Source: Paracoccaceae bacterium | Lineage (GTDB): Bacteria > Pseudomonadota > Alphaproteobacteria > Rhodobacterales > Rhodobacteraceae | Assembly (NCBI GenBank): GCA_016124615.1 | Contig: WGNF01000008.1 | Location: 124,001-188,000 of the forward strand | Reading direction: 5' to 3' | Length of the DNA stretch: 64,000 nt | Shown: positions 52,448 through 62,350 of the stretch, in pieces | Position numbering within the stretch: the first letter of the stretch is position 1 | How the letters are laid out: every line of letters begins with the position of its first letter | Notes under the pieces: model-generated | Databases searched by the model: none | Seen by the model: the letters and a program-made list of their open reading frames with translations, nothing else | Told to the model about the DNA's origin: nothing | Position numbers and translations under genes: made by a program

Positions 52448-54787
52448 TCAGGCCACCGCCGTCAACGACCCTTCGCCCAGCGGCCGGGCGATCGGCGGCA
52501 GCGGCAGGGCGCGCGGATTGTCCAGCAGGATCGACGACGGCATCGCGCGCGCGGCCCGGCGCGGCTCGGGGCGGCGGTCGCGCAGCAGTACCCGCGCCTC
52601 ATGCGCCTTCAGCGTCAGCCGGGCGGCGGCATAGCTTTCGGTGGCGGCGGGCAGCGCCAGTTCCGGGAAGATCGCGTAAAGCTCGTGGCGTTGCGCATCG
52701 TCGAACCCGGCCAGCGTGCGGTCGCCGGGCTGGAAGCTCTCGCTCCACGCGCCATCGGCAAGGATCACCTCATGCGCGGCAAAGAGCAGGTGGACATAGG
52801 TCACTTCGTCCAGCACCACTGCCTCGATACCCGGCTGTCCCACCAGATGGGCCGCGCGTACCAGCACCTCGGCCTCGCCGAACAGCAGTTCGGCCCGGAT
52901 ATCCTGGATCAGCATCCGGTGCTGGCGCGACACCATCATGTCGCGCGCGGGTGCATCGGGGCCCAGCGCGCGCGCCCGGATCAGGATCGGTTGCAGCGCA
53001 GGCTCGGCCGCCAGCCGCGCGGCGGCGATGGTCTGCCGCCCGATCCAGCACAGCGGCCGATAGCCGTGGTCGCGGGTCAGAATCTCGTCGCCGGGGACAA
53101 GGGCTTCCACCGCGACCAGCCCGTCGCGGGTCGCGATCAGGGTGCCGGGGGTGAAGCAGGGCACGATCTTTTCGATGTTCGAGAAGGTGATGGTGCTGGT
53201 GGTGTTGCCCGACGAGTCGGTGAAGCTGACCACGCCGCTTTGCACATCGCCCGGCGCGAAATCGACGTGGCCAACCACGTTCCCCAGCGAGTCGACGACG
53301 TTTTCAAGCAGCGGATTGCCCGGCACCGCGACGAAGTGATAGTTGCCCGCAAGGTTCAGCGTATCCTGATCGCCCAGACCGCCGTTGATCGTGTCGCCCA
53401 CCGCCGCATAGAACACGTCGGACCCGGCGCCGCCGGTCAGCACCTCGTTCGGCGCGCCATAGAGGGTGTCGTTGCCGTCGCCACCATCCAGCGAGGCGCC
53501 CGCGCCCTGGCCATACAGCACGTCGTCGCCCGCGCCACCCGACAGGGTGTCGGCGCCGGTGCCGCCGTAAAGCGTGTCGTTGCCGTCGCCGCCATAGACC
53601 TGGTTGTTGCCCGAGTCGGCGTAAAGCACGTCGTTGCCGGCATCGCCGTACATCGAGTCGTTGCCCGAGCCGCCATAGATCGTGTCGGCCCCATCGCCGC
53701 CATACAGGCTGTCGGCGCCGCCAAGGCCATAGATCTGGTCGTTGCCGCCCGCGCCATAAAGCACGTTGGTGTAGACGTCGCCCGAGCCGACCAGCCCCTG
53801 CCCGTCGAAGCCGATCAGCGTGTCGTCGTGGCTGGAGCCGATGACCCCATCCATGCCGCTCATCGTGTCGGTGCCCATGCCATAGGCCATCTCGGTCGTC
53901 AGGTTGACCGAGACCCCCACGGTGGAGTTGGAGATGTCCAGGTAGTCCATCCCCGTGCCGCCCTGGATCACGTCATTGCCGAAGCCGTCGACAAGCGTGT
54001 CATCCCCAAGCCCGCCATAGAGGCTGTCGTTGCCGTAAAGGTCGCCACTGATCCAGTTGGAAAGGCTGTCGCCGGTGATGTTGTCGTTGCCGGTGCCACC
54101 GATGACGTTCTCGATCCCGCTCAGCGTGTCGGTGCCGTCGCCGTAGGCGGTGCCCGCGCCGTTGTTTAGCGTCAGGGTGATGCCGGTCGCGGAATCGCTG
54201 AAGTCGGCGGTGTCGTTGCCGCCGCCGCCCACGATGGAATCGCTGCCCGCCCCGCCCTGCAACAGGTCGTTGCCGGTGGAGCCGTAGAGCCGGTCGTTGC
54301 CCGCCCCGCCATAAAGCGAGTCGTTGCCGCCGCCGCCCGCGTAGATCGTGTCGTTGCCGATGCCGCCATAGAGCGCGTTATCGCCGGTGTCGCCGGTGAT
54401 CGAGTCGTTGTAGCCCGACCCGATGACATTCTGGATGTTCGCCAGCGTGTCGGAGCCATCGGCGCCCGCGCCGCCGGTGGCGCGGCCGGTCGTCAGGTTG
54501 ACGGTCTCGGCCCCCCCCGCATCGCTGAAATCGGCGGTGTTGATGCCGGTGCCGCCGTTGATCAGGTCGTTACCGGTCCCGCCCTGCAACGTGTCGTTGC
54601 CCGCGTCGCCATAAAGGCTGTCGCTGCCGCTGCCGCCAAAGAGGTAGTCGTTGCCGTCGCCGCCATAGATCGTGTCGTTGCCACCCGCGCCGTAAAGGCT
54701 GTCGTCACCGCCCAGACCCGAGATCGAGTCGGCGTTGCTGGTGCCGGTCAGCGTGTCATTGCCGGAACTTCCGGTGCTGGTTGCCAT
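52448..54787 (-). CDS. RTX-repeat protein with C-terminal Hint domain
   Basis: A 779-residue acidic protein without a classical signal peptide, likely exported by a type I system. Residues about 8-500 consist of many GGxGxDxLY nonapeptide repeats that bind calcium once outside the cell. At Cys544 the Hint (hedgehog/intein) domain starts with CFTPGTLIATRDG and continues with VPGDEILTRDHG and VSRQHRMLI to about 700. Cys544 matches the inteins' nucleophile, so self-cleavage is possible. Architecture is common in Rhodobacterales, function unknown. It is divergent from macAB and convergent with hyuB; no TolC/HlyBD genes are adjacent. Confidence 0.88.
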   Translation of the reverse strand: MATSTGSSGNDTLTGTSNADSISGLGGDDSLYGAGGNDTIYGGDGNDYLFGGSGSDSLYGDAGNDTLQGGTGNDLINGGTGINTADFSDAGGAETVNLTTGRATGGAGADGSDTLANIQNVIGSGYNDSITGDTGDNALYGGIGNDTIYAGGGGNDSLYGGAGNDRLYGSTGNDLLQGGAGSDSIVGGGGNDTADFSDSATGITLTLNNGAGTAYGDGTDTLSGIENVIGGTGNDNITGDSLSNWISGDLYGNDSLYGGLGDDTLVDGFGNDVIQGGTGMDYLDISNSTVGVSVNLTTEMAYGMGTDTMSGMDGVIGSSHDDTLIGFDGQGLVGSGDVYTNVLYGAGGNDQIYGLGGADSLYGGDGADTIYGGSGNDSMYGDAGNDVLYADSGNNQVYGGDGNDTLYGGTGADTLSGGAGDDVLYGQGAGASLDGGDGNDTLYGAPNEVLTGGAGSDVFYAAVGDTINGGLGDQDTLNLAGNYHFVAVPGNPLLENVVDSLGNVVGHVDFAPGDVQSGVVSFTDSSGNTTSTITFSNIEKIVPCFTPGTLIATRDGLVAVEALVPGDEILTRDHGYRPLCWIGRQTIAAARLAAEPALQPILIRARALGPDAPARDMMVSRQHRMLIQDIRAELLFGEAEVLVRAAHLVGQPGIEAVVLDEVTYVHLLFAAHEVILADGAWSESFQPGDRTLAGFDDAQRHELYAIFPELALPAATESYAAARLTLKAHEARVLLRDRRPEPRRAARAMPSSILLDNPRALPLPPIARPLGEGSLTAVA

Positions 54788-55010
54788 AGATCATTGCGCC
54801 TGTGTCTGTTCCGGATCGTTATGGCCGGATGTGTTCTTAGTTAGACCGGATAGTCTTGCGAAATCGTGGCTAAATTGGGGCTTGGCGGCTGCCCGGCGGC
54901 GGTCTCTGCGGATTTCCGGAATATCTTTTCATCACCGACAGAAATGCGCCGCCCCGGCGTACTACGTTGGACGCCCGCAGTGCGGGATATGCGTCTGAAA
55001 GGGCGAAAAC

Positions 55011-56327
55011 ATGACCGAAGTTGCCCAGCACCCGACCGCCGCCCCGGTGACCGCCCCGGTGACCGCCCCTGCCGCGCCGCCACGGGCCCGCCACCGTCGC
55101 GGGCGACGCCTCGGGTGGCTGGTGCCGGTGCTGATTCTGGCCGGTGGAACGGCTTGGTGGCTGACCCGCCCCGCGGCGCCGGTGACCTATGTCACGGCCG
55201 CCGCCGACCGCGGCGCGGTGACCAGCACGATTTCCGCCACCGGCACGGTGAACCCGGTGGTGACGGTCACCGTCGGCTCTTACGTCTCGGGGGTCATCGC
55301 GCAGGTTCTGTGCGATTTCAACGACACCGTGACCCAGGGGCAGGTCTGCGCCCGGATCGACGATCGCACCTTCCGCACCACGGTGGCGCAGGCGCAATCC
55401 GATCTTGACCTTGCCCGCGCGCAACTGGCCAAGGATCAGGCCGGGCTGGACTACGCGCAGGCGAACTATGACCGGAACCTGCAGATGGTGAAGACCAGCA
55501 CGGTGTCGCAGGACGCCGTCGATCTTGCCAAGAGCTCCTTCCAGCAGGCGCAGGCGCAGTTGCAGGTGGATCAGGCGACCATCGAGCAGAAACAGGCGGC
55601 GCTGGACGCGGCGAACATCAACCTTGACTACACCCAGATCAAATCGCCGGTGGCGGGCACGGTGATCCTGCGCAACGTCACCGCCGGGCAGACCGTCGCA
55701 TCCAGCCTGACGACGCCGACGCTGTTTCTGATCGCGCAGGATCTGACGCAGATGCAGGTCGATGTGAACGTCAGCGAAAGCGACATCGGTCAGGTCAAGG
55801 CGGGCGAGGATGCCAGCTTTTCGGTGAACGCCTATCCGGCGCGGGTCTTCACCGGCAAGGTGAAAGAGGTGCGCCAGTCGCCGCAATCGGTGCAGAACGT
55901 CATCACCTATGATGTCGTAGTGGCGGTCGCCAATGCCGACCTTGCGCTGCGCCCCGGCATGACCGCCTCGGCAAAGATCGTCGTCGACCAGCGCGCCGAC
56001 GTGCTGCGCGTGCCATCGAAGGCGCTGCGCTATCAGCCCTCGACCGTGGTGGCCGGAACGACGGGCCGACCGGCCGGAACCGGGCAAGGCACGGCGGCCA
56101 GCACCGAGGCCAGCCCCGGCACACGCGGCCGCCTGTGGGTGCTGCGGGATGGCAAACCGGTGCCGGTCTTCGTGCACAGCGGGCTTGATGACGGCACCAA
56201 CACCGAAATCCTCTCGGGCAAGCTGGCGGCGGGCGATGCGGTGATCCTTGGCGAAAGCTCGGCCAGCCGCAGCGGCGGCAGTAGCGGCGGCTCTGCCCGC
56301 GGCAGCGCGCTTCGGTTCCGGCCATGA
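55011..56327 (+). CDS. macA: MacA-type periplasmic adaptor (membrane fusion protein)
   Basis: A 438-residue protein with a Pro/Ala-rich N-terminus, one membrane anchor (about 34-50), a barrel-sandwich lipoyl part (GSYVSGVIAQVLCDFNDTVTQGQVCARI), a long coiled hairpin (AQSDLDLARAQLAKD onward) and a beta-barrel (MQVDVNVSESDIGQVKAGE). It connects MacB to an outer-membrane channel. It starts at ATG 55011 and overlaps macB by 4 bases. The 223 bases upstream (54788-55010) are the shared promoter region with the RTX-Hint gene. Confidence 0.88.
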   Translation: MTEVAQHPTAAPVTAPVTAPAAPPRARHRRGRRLGWLVPVLILAGGTAWWLTRPAAPVTYVTAAADRGAVTSTISATGTVNPVVTVTVGSYVSGVIAQVLCDFNDTVTQGQVCARIDDRTFRTTVAQAQSDLDLARAQLAKDQAGLDYAQANYDRNLQMVKTSTVSQDAVDLAKSSFQQAQAQLQVDQATIEQKQAALDAANINLDYTQIKSPVAGTVILRNVTAGQTVASSLTTPTLFLIAQDLTQMQVDVNVSESDIGQVKAGEDASFSVNAYPARVFTGKVKEVRQSPQSVQNVITYDVVVAVANADLALRPGMTASAKIVVDQRADVLRVPSKALRYQPSTVVAGTTGRPAGTGQGTAASTEASPGTRGRLWVLRDGKPVPVFVHSGLDDGTNTEILSGKLAAGDAVILGESSASRSGGSSGGSARGSALRFRP

Positions 56328-58420
56328 ACGCGCCCGTTGCCCTTCCGGTGATCGAGGTCACGGGCCTGACCCGCACCTACCGGATGGGCGATACCGAGGT
56401 GCACGCGCTGCGCGGCGTCGATCTGGCGATCCGCGCTGGCGAGTTCGTCGCGATCATGGGCGCCTCGGGATCGGGCAAGTCCACGCTGATGTCGATCCTC
56501 GGCTGCCTCGACCGGCCGACCACCGGCAGCTACCGGTTCGAGGGCACCGATGTCGCGCATCTGTCCGAGGATGCGCTGGCCGACATCCGCCGCCAGCGGC
56601 TGGGCTTCGTGTTTCAAAGCTTCAACCTGCTGCCGCGCACCAGCGCGATGGAAAACGTGGGCCTGCCGCTGATCTACGGGCGCAGCGCGGCGGGCGGGCG
56701 CGCCGAACGGCAGGCCCGCGCTCGCGCCGCGCTGGCCCGGGTCGGCCTGGCCGAGCGCGAGGACAACACGCCGGGCCAGCTGTCCGGCGGCCAGCAGCAG
56801 CGCGTCGCCATCGCCCGCGCGCTGATCAACGCCCCGCGCCTGTTGCTGGCGGACGAGCCGACCGGCAACCTCGACAGCAAGACCTCGCACGAGATCATGG
56901 AAACCCTGACGCGGCTGAACCGCGACAACGGCGTGACCGTGGTCGTGGTGACGCACGAGCCCGACATCGCGGCCTATGCCGACCGCGTGGTGACGATGCG
57001 CGACGGGCTGGTGCTGTCCGACCTGCCGAACGAAAAGAGGTCGGCACCGGCCGCCGCCACCCGCGCGCCGGGGCCGCCGCAGGCCGCGGCGGGCGGCCGC
57101 GCCCTTGGCCCCTGGGCCTTCGCCCGGATGATCTTTGCCGTCGCCGTGCAGTCGCTGAACCGCAACCGCACGCGGTCGTTCCTGACCATGCTGGGCGTGT
57201 TCGTCGGCGTCGCCGCGCTGATCACGATGGTCGCCGTCGGTCAGGGCGCCAACGACGCGGTGAAAAAGCAGATCGCCAGCCTTGGCACCAACCTTGTCGT
57301 CGTGCAGCCCGGCGCCACGGCGGCGGGCGGCGCGCGGGCGGGTGCGGGCAGCGCCTCGACCCTGACGGTGAAGGATGCCGAGGCGATCCGCGCCGAAGAC
57401 CCCGCCGTCGAGTCGGTCAGCTACCTGATCCGGCAAGGTGGGCAGGTGATCTATGGCGACCTGAACTGGCAGACCTCGATCCAGGGCGTCAGCCCCGACT
57501 ACCCCGCCGCGACAAATTGGACCATCGCCGAGGGGCGCGGACTGACCCAGGCCGATGACGATGCCGCCGCCGCCGTCGTGCTGATCGGCCAGTCGGTCTA
57601 CAGCCAGTTGTTCGCCCCGACCGAAAGCCCGATCGGCGCGCGCATCCAGGTGAAGGGCACGCCGATGGAGGTGGTCGGCCTGCTGACCGCCAAGGGCCAG
57701 ACCGGCTTTGGCCAGGATCAGGACGACGTGGTGATGATCCCCTATACCACCGCGCAGCGCCGCGTGCTCGGCGCCGCCGCGCCAAGCTCCTCCCAGGTGC
57801 CGATCGGCTGGATCTATCCGACGCCGCCCAACCCCTATGGCCTGCCGCCCCGGCTTCTGGGCTACGTCAACCAGATCTATGTGCAGGCGACCGGCGCCGG
57901 TCAGGTGCAAAGCGCGATGGACGAGGTCACCGCCACGCTGACCCGCACCCACCGCATCCTGCCCGACCATCCCAACGATTTCTCGATCCGCAACCTCAGC
58001 CAGATCGCCGACGCCGCGCAGGGCTCCAGCCAGGTGCTGGCGTTGCTGCTGGCTGCCGTCGCCTCGATCTCGCTGGTGGTGGGCGGGATCGGGATCATGA
58101 ATATCCTCTTGGTGTCGGTGACGGCGCGCACCCGCGAAATCGGGCTGCGCATGGCCATCGGCGCCCGGCGGGTGCAGGTGCTGTTGCAGTTCCTGGCCGA
58201 GGCGGTGCTGCTCAGCGCGCTCGGCGGCGGCGCGGGCGTGCTGATGGGCATCGCGGCTTCGCTGATCCTGTCGCACTTCGCCGGCTGGCCCGCCCCGATC
58301 TCGCCGGTGGCGGTGGTGGGCGGCTTCCTCTTTTCGGCCGCGATCGGGGTGTTCTTCGGCTACTACCCGGCCCAAAAGGCCGCCCGCCTCGACCCGATCG
58401 AGGCGCTGCGCTACGAGTGA
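56324..58420 (+). CDS. macB: MacB-type ABC transporter (ATPase-permease)
   Basis: A 698-residue fusion: the ATPase part has Walker A GASGSGKST (46-54), LSGGQQQRVAIARAL and LLLADEPTGNLD; the membrane part has one helix near 285, a large periplasmic domain and three C-terminal helices with the FtsX/MacB_PCD folds. It works as a mechanotransmission pump for peptides, antibiotics or lipoproteins from the periplasm. The stop is 7 bases from the convergent CoA-transferase gene. Confidence 0.92.
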   Translation: MNAPVALPVIEVTGLTRTYRMGDTEVHALRGVDLAIRAGEFVAIMGASGSGKSTLMSILGCLDRPTTGSYRFEGTDVAHLSEDALADIRRQRLGFVFQSFNLLPRTSAMENVGLPLIYGRSAAGGRAERQARARAALARVGLAEREDNTPGQLSGGQQQRVAIARALINAPRLLLADEPTGNLDSKTSHEIMETLTRLNRDNGVTVVVVTHEPDIAAYADRVVTMRDGLVLSDLPNEKRSAPAAATRAPGPPQAAAGGRALGPWAFARMIFAVAVQSLNRNRTRSFLTMLGVFVGVAALITMVAVGQGANDAVKKQIASLGTNLVVVQPGATAAGGARAGAGSASTLTVKDAEAIRAEDPAVESVSYLIRQGGQVIYGDLNWQTSIQGVSPDYPAATNWTIAEGRGLTQADDDAAAAVVLIGQSVYSQLFAPTESPIGARIQVKGTPMEVVGLLTAKGQTGFGQDQDDVVMIPYTTAQRRVLGAAAPSSSQVPIGWIYPTPPNPYGLPPRLLGYVNQIYVQATGAGQVQSAMDEVTATLTRTHRILPDHPNDFSIRNLSQIADAAQGSSQVLALLLAAVASISLVVGGIGIMNILLVSVTARTREIGLRMAIGARRVQVLLQFLAEAVLLSALGGGAGVLMGIAASLILSHFAGWPAPISPVAVVGGFLFSAAIGVFFGYYPAQKAARLDPIEALRYE

Positions 58421-58427
58421 GTGGGTC

Positions 58428-59762
58428 TCAGAAAAACCCCCGCGGGATCATCCCGGCTGCGTAGGCCTCGCGCTCCAGCTCTTCGCGGAAGTCGGGGTGC
58501 GCGATGGAGATGAGCGCCAGCGCCCGTTCGGGCAGGGATTTTCCCTTCAGGTTCACGATGCCGTATTCGGTCACCACATACATCATGTCGCTGCGCGGCG
58601 CGGTGACGGTGTTGCCGGGCGTCAGGCGCGGCACGATGCGGCTGCGCCGGTCGCCGCGCTTGTCGAAGGTCGAGGACAGGCAGATGAACGACTTGCCCCC
58701 TTTCGAGGCATAGCTGCCGCGGATGAACTGCAACTGCCCGCCGGTGCCCGAGATCTGGCGGTGGCCGTCCGATTCCGATGCCGCCTGCCCCTGCAGGTCG
58801 ATCTGCGTGGTGTTGTTGATCGCCACCACGTTGTCGTTCAGCATGATGCGGTGCGGCAGGTTGGTGTGATCGACCGGGTGGAACTCGAAATCCGGGTTGC
58901 GGTCGATCGCCTCGTAAAGATAGGCCGAGCCCAGCGCGAAGGTGGCGACGATCTTGCCGGTGTCGATCTGCTTGCGCGCGCCGGTCACCTTGCCCGCGCG
59001 GTAAAGGTCGATGATGCCATCCACCAGCATCTCGGTGTGGATGCCGAGATCCTTGATCCCGCTTTCGCCGATGAGGCTGCACACCGCGTTGGGCATGCCG
59101 CCGATCCCGATCTGCAGACATGAGCCGTCGTCGATTTCCTGCGTGATCAGCCGCGCCACCGCGCGATCCACCTCCGAGGCCGGGGCGCTGGGCAGTTCCG
59201 GCTGCGGCCGGTTGTCGCCGGGAATGATGTAGTCGACCTCGGACACATGCACCCCGGTCTCGACCCCCATCACATAGGGCATGGTGGCGCATTCCTCGAC
59301 GATCACGCAGCGCGCCCGTTCGATCACGGCGCCATGCCAGAGGTTCGCGGCCGACATGTTGAAATAGCCGTTTTCATCCATCGGGCAGGTCTTGATGACC
59401 ACGATATCCACCGGGTCGATGAAGCGGCGGTAGTAGTCGGGGATCTCGCCCAGGTTCACCGGCATGTAATGCGACAGGCCCGAGTCGTGCTTCTTGCGGT
59501 CGTAGCCCGAGAAATGCAGGCTGACCCAGTGCACGTGCTTGCCCTCGGGATCGGCCTCGACGACGGCACGCGGGCGCACCGACAGGCACGACCGCACCTT
59601 GACGCCGCTCAGATCGCCGATGCGCTTGCCCAGCGCGGCGTCGAAGGCGTCGGGCTGGCCCAGAACGGCCCCGTAATCCAGCCACATGCCCGGCTGCACG
59701 AGAGCCGCGGCCTCGTCTGCACTGATGCGGCGCGCTGGTGCGGCGGCAACCCGTCTCGTCAT
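58428..59762 (-). CDS. Acetyl-CoA hydrolase/transferase family protein (4-hydroxybutyrate/butyryl-CoA:acetate CoA-transferase type)
   Basis: A 444-residue family I-like CoA-transferase. The catalytic Glu is Glu244 in GIHTEML, near the position known for 4-hydroxybutyrate CoA-transferase, and the CoA-binding region has QIGIGGMPNAVCSLIG. It swaps CoA between acyl groups such as butyryl- or 4-hydroxybutyryl-CoA and acetate. The start is ATG 59762, 6 bases after GGGAGGA. It stands alone. The 210 bases from 59763 to 59972 hold promoter regions for it and the PepSY gene and no coding sequence. Confidence 0.88.
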   Translation of the reverse strand: MTRRVAAAPARRISADEAAALVQPGMWLDYGAVLGQPDAFDAALGKRIGDLSGVKVRSCLSVRPRAVVEADPEGKHVHWVSLHFSGYDRKKHDSGLSHYMPVNLGEIPDYYRRFIDPVDIVVIKTCPMDENGYFNMSAANLWHGAVIERARCVIVEECATMPYVMGVETGVHVSEVDYIIPGDNRPQPELPSAPASEVDRAVARLITQEIDDGSCLQIGIGGMPNAVCSLIGESGIKDLGIHTEMLVDGIIDLYRAGKVTGARKQIDTGKIVATFALGSAYLYEAIDRNPDFEFHPVDHTNLPHRIMLNDNVVAINNTTQIDLQGQAASESDGHRQISGTGGQLQFIRGSYASKGGKSFICLSSTFDKRGDRRSRIVPRLTPGNTVTAPRSDMMYVVTEYGIVNLKGKSLPERALALISIAHPDFREELEREAYAAGMIPRGFF

Positions 59763-59972
59763 CACGTCTTCCTCCCTGCGGCCACATTCTGTCGGCGGCC
59801 CGGACGCAAGTTTCGCCGAGACCCGCGAAATTGCAACGCCCAATCGCGACGCATCACGTCAGGAAGCTGACAGCCGGCGGCTGCTAGGCCTGCCGCAGCG
59901 ACGGCCGACCACGACCGCGCCACAGGCTGAAACCCGGCGGCCCTGCCCGCCATCCGAACGGAGAAGACCCCC

Positions 59973-60266
59973 ATGTATCGCACCCTCGTCCTTGCCCCCG
60001 CTTTCGCCCTGGCCGCCGCCCTGCTGGCCGCCCCCGCGTTTGCCGCCAGCAGCCAGTGCTCGACGGCGCCCAAGGCGAAATTCCAGCCGGAAGCGACGCT
60101 GAAGGCGCAGCTGAAAAGCGAAGGCCTGAACGTGAAGCGCATCAAGACCGAAAGCGGCTGCTATGAGGTCTATGCCATCGACAAGGCCGGCAAGAAGGTG
60201 AACGTCGCCTTTAACGCCGAAACGCTCGCACAGGTGTCCAATGCCGAAGCCGGCGAGGGTAACTGA
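59973..60266 (+). CDS. PepSY-domain periplasmic protein
   Basis: A 97-residue protein with a Sec signal peptide (1-24, cut after AFA). The mature part is one PepSY domain: LKAQLKSEGLNVKRIKTESGCYEVYAIDKAGKKVNVAFN. Its two Cys residues (SQC and SGC) could form a disulfide. PepSY proteins inhibit proteases or accompany membrane electron-transfer proteins; the cytochrome b gene just downstream favours the latter. Confidence 0.85.
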   Translation: MYRTLVLAPAFALAAALLAAPAFAASSQCSTAPKAKFQPEATLKAQLKSEGLNVKRIKTESGCYEVYAIDKAGKKVNVAFNAETLAQVSNAEAGEGN

Positions 60267-60279
60267 GCGCAGGCTGCCG

Positions 60280-60840
60280 ATGCTGGCCCCGCGTCCCGGC
60301 ATGGCCGTGACGCGGGTCTGGGATCCGGTGGTGCGGCTTTTTCACTGGTCGCTGGTGACCAGCTTCGTGGTGGCCTGGCTGACCCATGAGGGCGAGTTGG
60401 GCTGGGTCCACGAATGGGCGGGTTATGCGGCGGGCGCGCTGGTGGGCATCCGCCTGATCTGGGGCATCGTCGGGACGCGCTATGCCCGGTTTTCGCACTT
60501 TCTGCGCCATCCGGCGGCTGTGCTGGCCTATCTGCACGACATCGTGACCGGGCGCGAGGCCCGCCACATCGGCCACAACCCGGCAGGCGGGGCGATGGTC
60601 ATCGCGCTGCTGGCGGGGATGGCCGCGACCGCCGTCACTGGCTGGATGATGACGACCAACACCTACTACGGCAGCGATTGGGTGCAGATGCTGCATTCGC
60701 TCTGCGCCCACGGCCTTTTGCTGCTGGTGTTGCTGCATCTTGGCGGTGTCGTGCTGGCCAGCCGCCGCCACGGTGAAAATCTGGTTGCCGCGATGGTGAC
60801 CGGGTTGAAACGACCGGCCGGACCCCGCGACGTCGATTAG
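60280..60840 (+). CDS. Cytochrome b561-family membrane protein
   Basis: A 186-residue four-helix di-heme protein from ATG 60280; ATG 60241 would overlap the PepSY gene by 26 bases and ATG 60301 is also possible. Likely heme ligands are His in VRLFHW, VHEWAGY, LHSLCAHG and LLHLGG. It passes electrons across the inner membrane, and with the PepSY protein it makes a small redox pair seen in many alphaproteobacteria. Confidence 0.85.
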   Translation: MLAPRPGMAVTRVWDPVVRLFHWSLVTSFVVAWLTHEGELGWVHEWAGYAAGALVGIRLIWGIVGTRYARFSHFLRHPAAVLAYLHDIVTGREARHIGHNPAGGAMVIALLAGMAATAVTGWMMTTNTYYGSDWVQMLHSLCAHGLLLLVLLHLGGVVLASRRHGENLVAAMVTGLKRPAGPRDVD

Positions 60841-60855
60841 TCGCACCGGCCGGAG

Positions 60856-60883
60856 GGCCGCGCGTCGTCCCCGAGGCGCGGCC
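60856..60883 (+). terminator. Terminator hairpin after the cytochrome b561 gene
   Basis: GGCCGCGC and GCGCGGCC pair over a 12-base loop, followed by CGCTTTG; 15 bases past the stop. Confidence 0.55.
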
Positions 60884-60979
60884 CGCTTTGACGCCCCGCG
60901 AAAAATCGCTGGACATCCCGACGCGCTTCACTAGGCACAGGCGGCATCAGCGATGCGGCCAGCGGGAGCACGGGCGAAG

Positions 60980-62263
60980 ATGACGCAAACCTTCCTGAAG
61001 CGCGGGGTCATGCCCCCGGCCGACGCGGCGGCAGATGTCAGCGCCACCGTCGCCCGCATCCTGCGCGACATCGAGACCGGCGGCGAGGCCGCCGCCCTGC
61101 GCCACGCCCGCGCGCTCGACCGCTGGGATGGCGAGGTGGTGGTGTCCCCGGCCGCGATCGAAGCCGCCTGTGCCCGGGTGCCGCAAGAGCTGAAGGACGC
61201 CATCGCCTGGGCGCATGACAACATTGCCCGCTTCGCCGAGGCGCAGCGCGCCACCCTGACCGAGATGGAGGTGGAACTGCGCCCCGGCCTGTTCGCCGGG
61301 CAGCGCGTGCTGCCGGTCGCGGCGGCGGGCGCCTATGTGCCGGGTGGGCGCTACAGCCACGTCGCCAGCGCGCTGATGACGGTGACGACTGCGCGGGTCG
61401 CAGGCGTCAGCCACATCGCCGCTGTCTCGCCGCCGCGCGCCGACGCGCCCGCGGGCGTGCCCGATGCGATCCTCTACACGCTGAACCTGTGCGGCGCCGA
61501 CCGGGTGCTGGCGATGGGCGGCATCCAGGGCGTGGCGGCGATGGCCTTCGGCCTGTTCGACCTGCCGCCCGCCGATATCCTCGTCGGCCCCGGCAACGAA
61601 TTCGTGACCGAGGCGAAACGCCAGCTGTTCGGCCGCGTCGGCATCGACATGATGGCCGGGCCCACCGATGTGCTGATCGTCGCCGACGCCAGCGCCGACG
61701 CGCGCACCGTCGCCTGGGATCTGGTCGGGCAGGCCGAACACGGGCCGAACACGCCGGTCTGGCTGGTCACCGACAGCCGCGCGCTGGCCGAGGCGGTGGC
61801 GGCGGAGGTGCCCGCCTGCATCGACACGCTGCCGGAACCCAACCGCACCTCGGCCGCCGCGGCCTGGGCTGCGCTGGGGGAAATCATCCTGTGCGAGGGG
61901 CCCGAGGCGATGGCGCGCGAGGCCGACCGCATCGCGCCGGAACATCTGCACGTGCAGGCCCGCGACCTCGACTGGTGGAAGGCGCGGCTGACCGCCTATG
62001 GCTCGCTCTTCCTCGGGGCCGAGGCGACGGTGGCCTTCGGCGACAAGGCGAGTGGCACTAACCATGTGCTGCCCACCAGCGGCGCCGCGCGCTATACCGG
62101 CGGGCTATCGGTGCACAAGTTCCTGCGCACCGTGACCTGGCAGCGGGTCGAGGCGCAGGCCCTGCCCCGGCTGGCCGAGGTGACCGCGCTGATTTCCCGC
62201 GTCGAGGGGATGGAGGCGCATGCCCGCACCGCCGACCTGCGGATCCGGCGCGACGCGGACTGA
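60980..62263 (+). CDS. Histidinol dehydrogenase family protein (HisD paralogue, sulfopropanediol-dehydrogenase-like)
   Basis: A 427-residue NAD-dependent dehydrogenase. The metal and catalytic residues of HisD are kept: Gln and His in GQAEHGPNT, Glu-His in APEHL, Asp in GDKASGTNHVLPT and His in EGMEAHA. However, the substrate-side sequence VPGGRYSHVASALMTV replaces the HisD form (VPGGxASYPSSVLM), as in HpsN-like enzymes that oxidise sulfopropanediol or related polyols. It stands next to a transporter gene and far from any his gene, so a catabolic role is more likely than histidine synthesis. Confidence 0.8.
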   Translation: MTQTFLKRGVMPPADAAADVSATVARILRDIETGGEAAALRHARALDRWDGEVVVSPAAIEAACARVPQELKDAIAWAHDNIARFAEAQRATLTEMEVELRPGLFAGQRVLPVAAAGAYVPGGRYSHVASALMTVTTARVAGVSHIAAVSPPRADAPAGVPDAILYTLNLCGADRVLAMGGIQGVAAMAFGLFDLPPADILVGPGNEFVTEAKRQLFGRVGIDMMAGPTDVLIVADASADARTVAWDLVGQAEHGPNTPVWLVTDSRALAEAVAAEVPACIDTLPEPNRTSAAAAWAALGEIILCEGPEAMAREADRIAPEHLHVQARDLDWWKARLTAYGSLFLGAEATVAFGDKASGTNHVLPTSGAARYTGGLSVHKFLRTVTWQRVEAQALPRLAEVTALISRVEGMEAHARTADLRIRRDAD

Positions 62264-62350
62264 GCCGGGGCCGGACTACGACAAACGTCGGAGTTAACCG
62301 CCAGACTGGCAAAAATAGTTGACCACATTCACCAGTTCGTGGCACCAAAT

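Noticed and set aside
52700..54780. Tandem repeats that look like a repeat array or CRISPR
   Set aside because: The periodicity is 27 bases and in frame; it encodes RTX nonapeptides. There are no spacers or cas genes.
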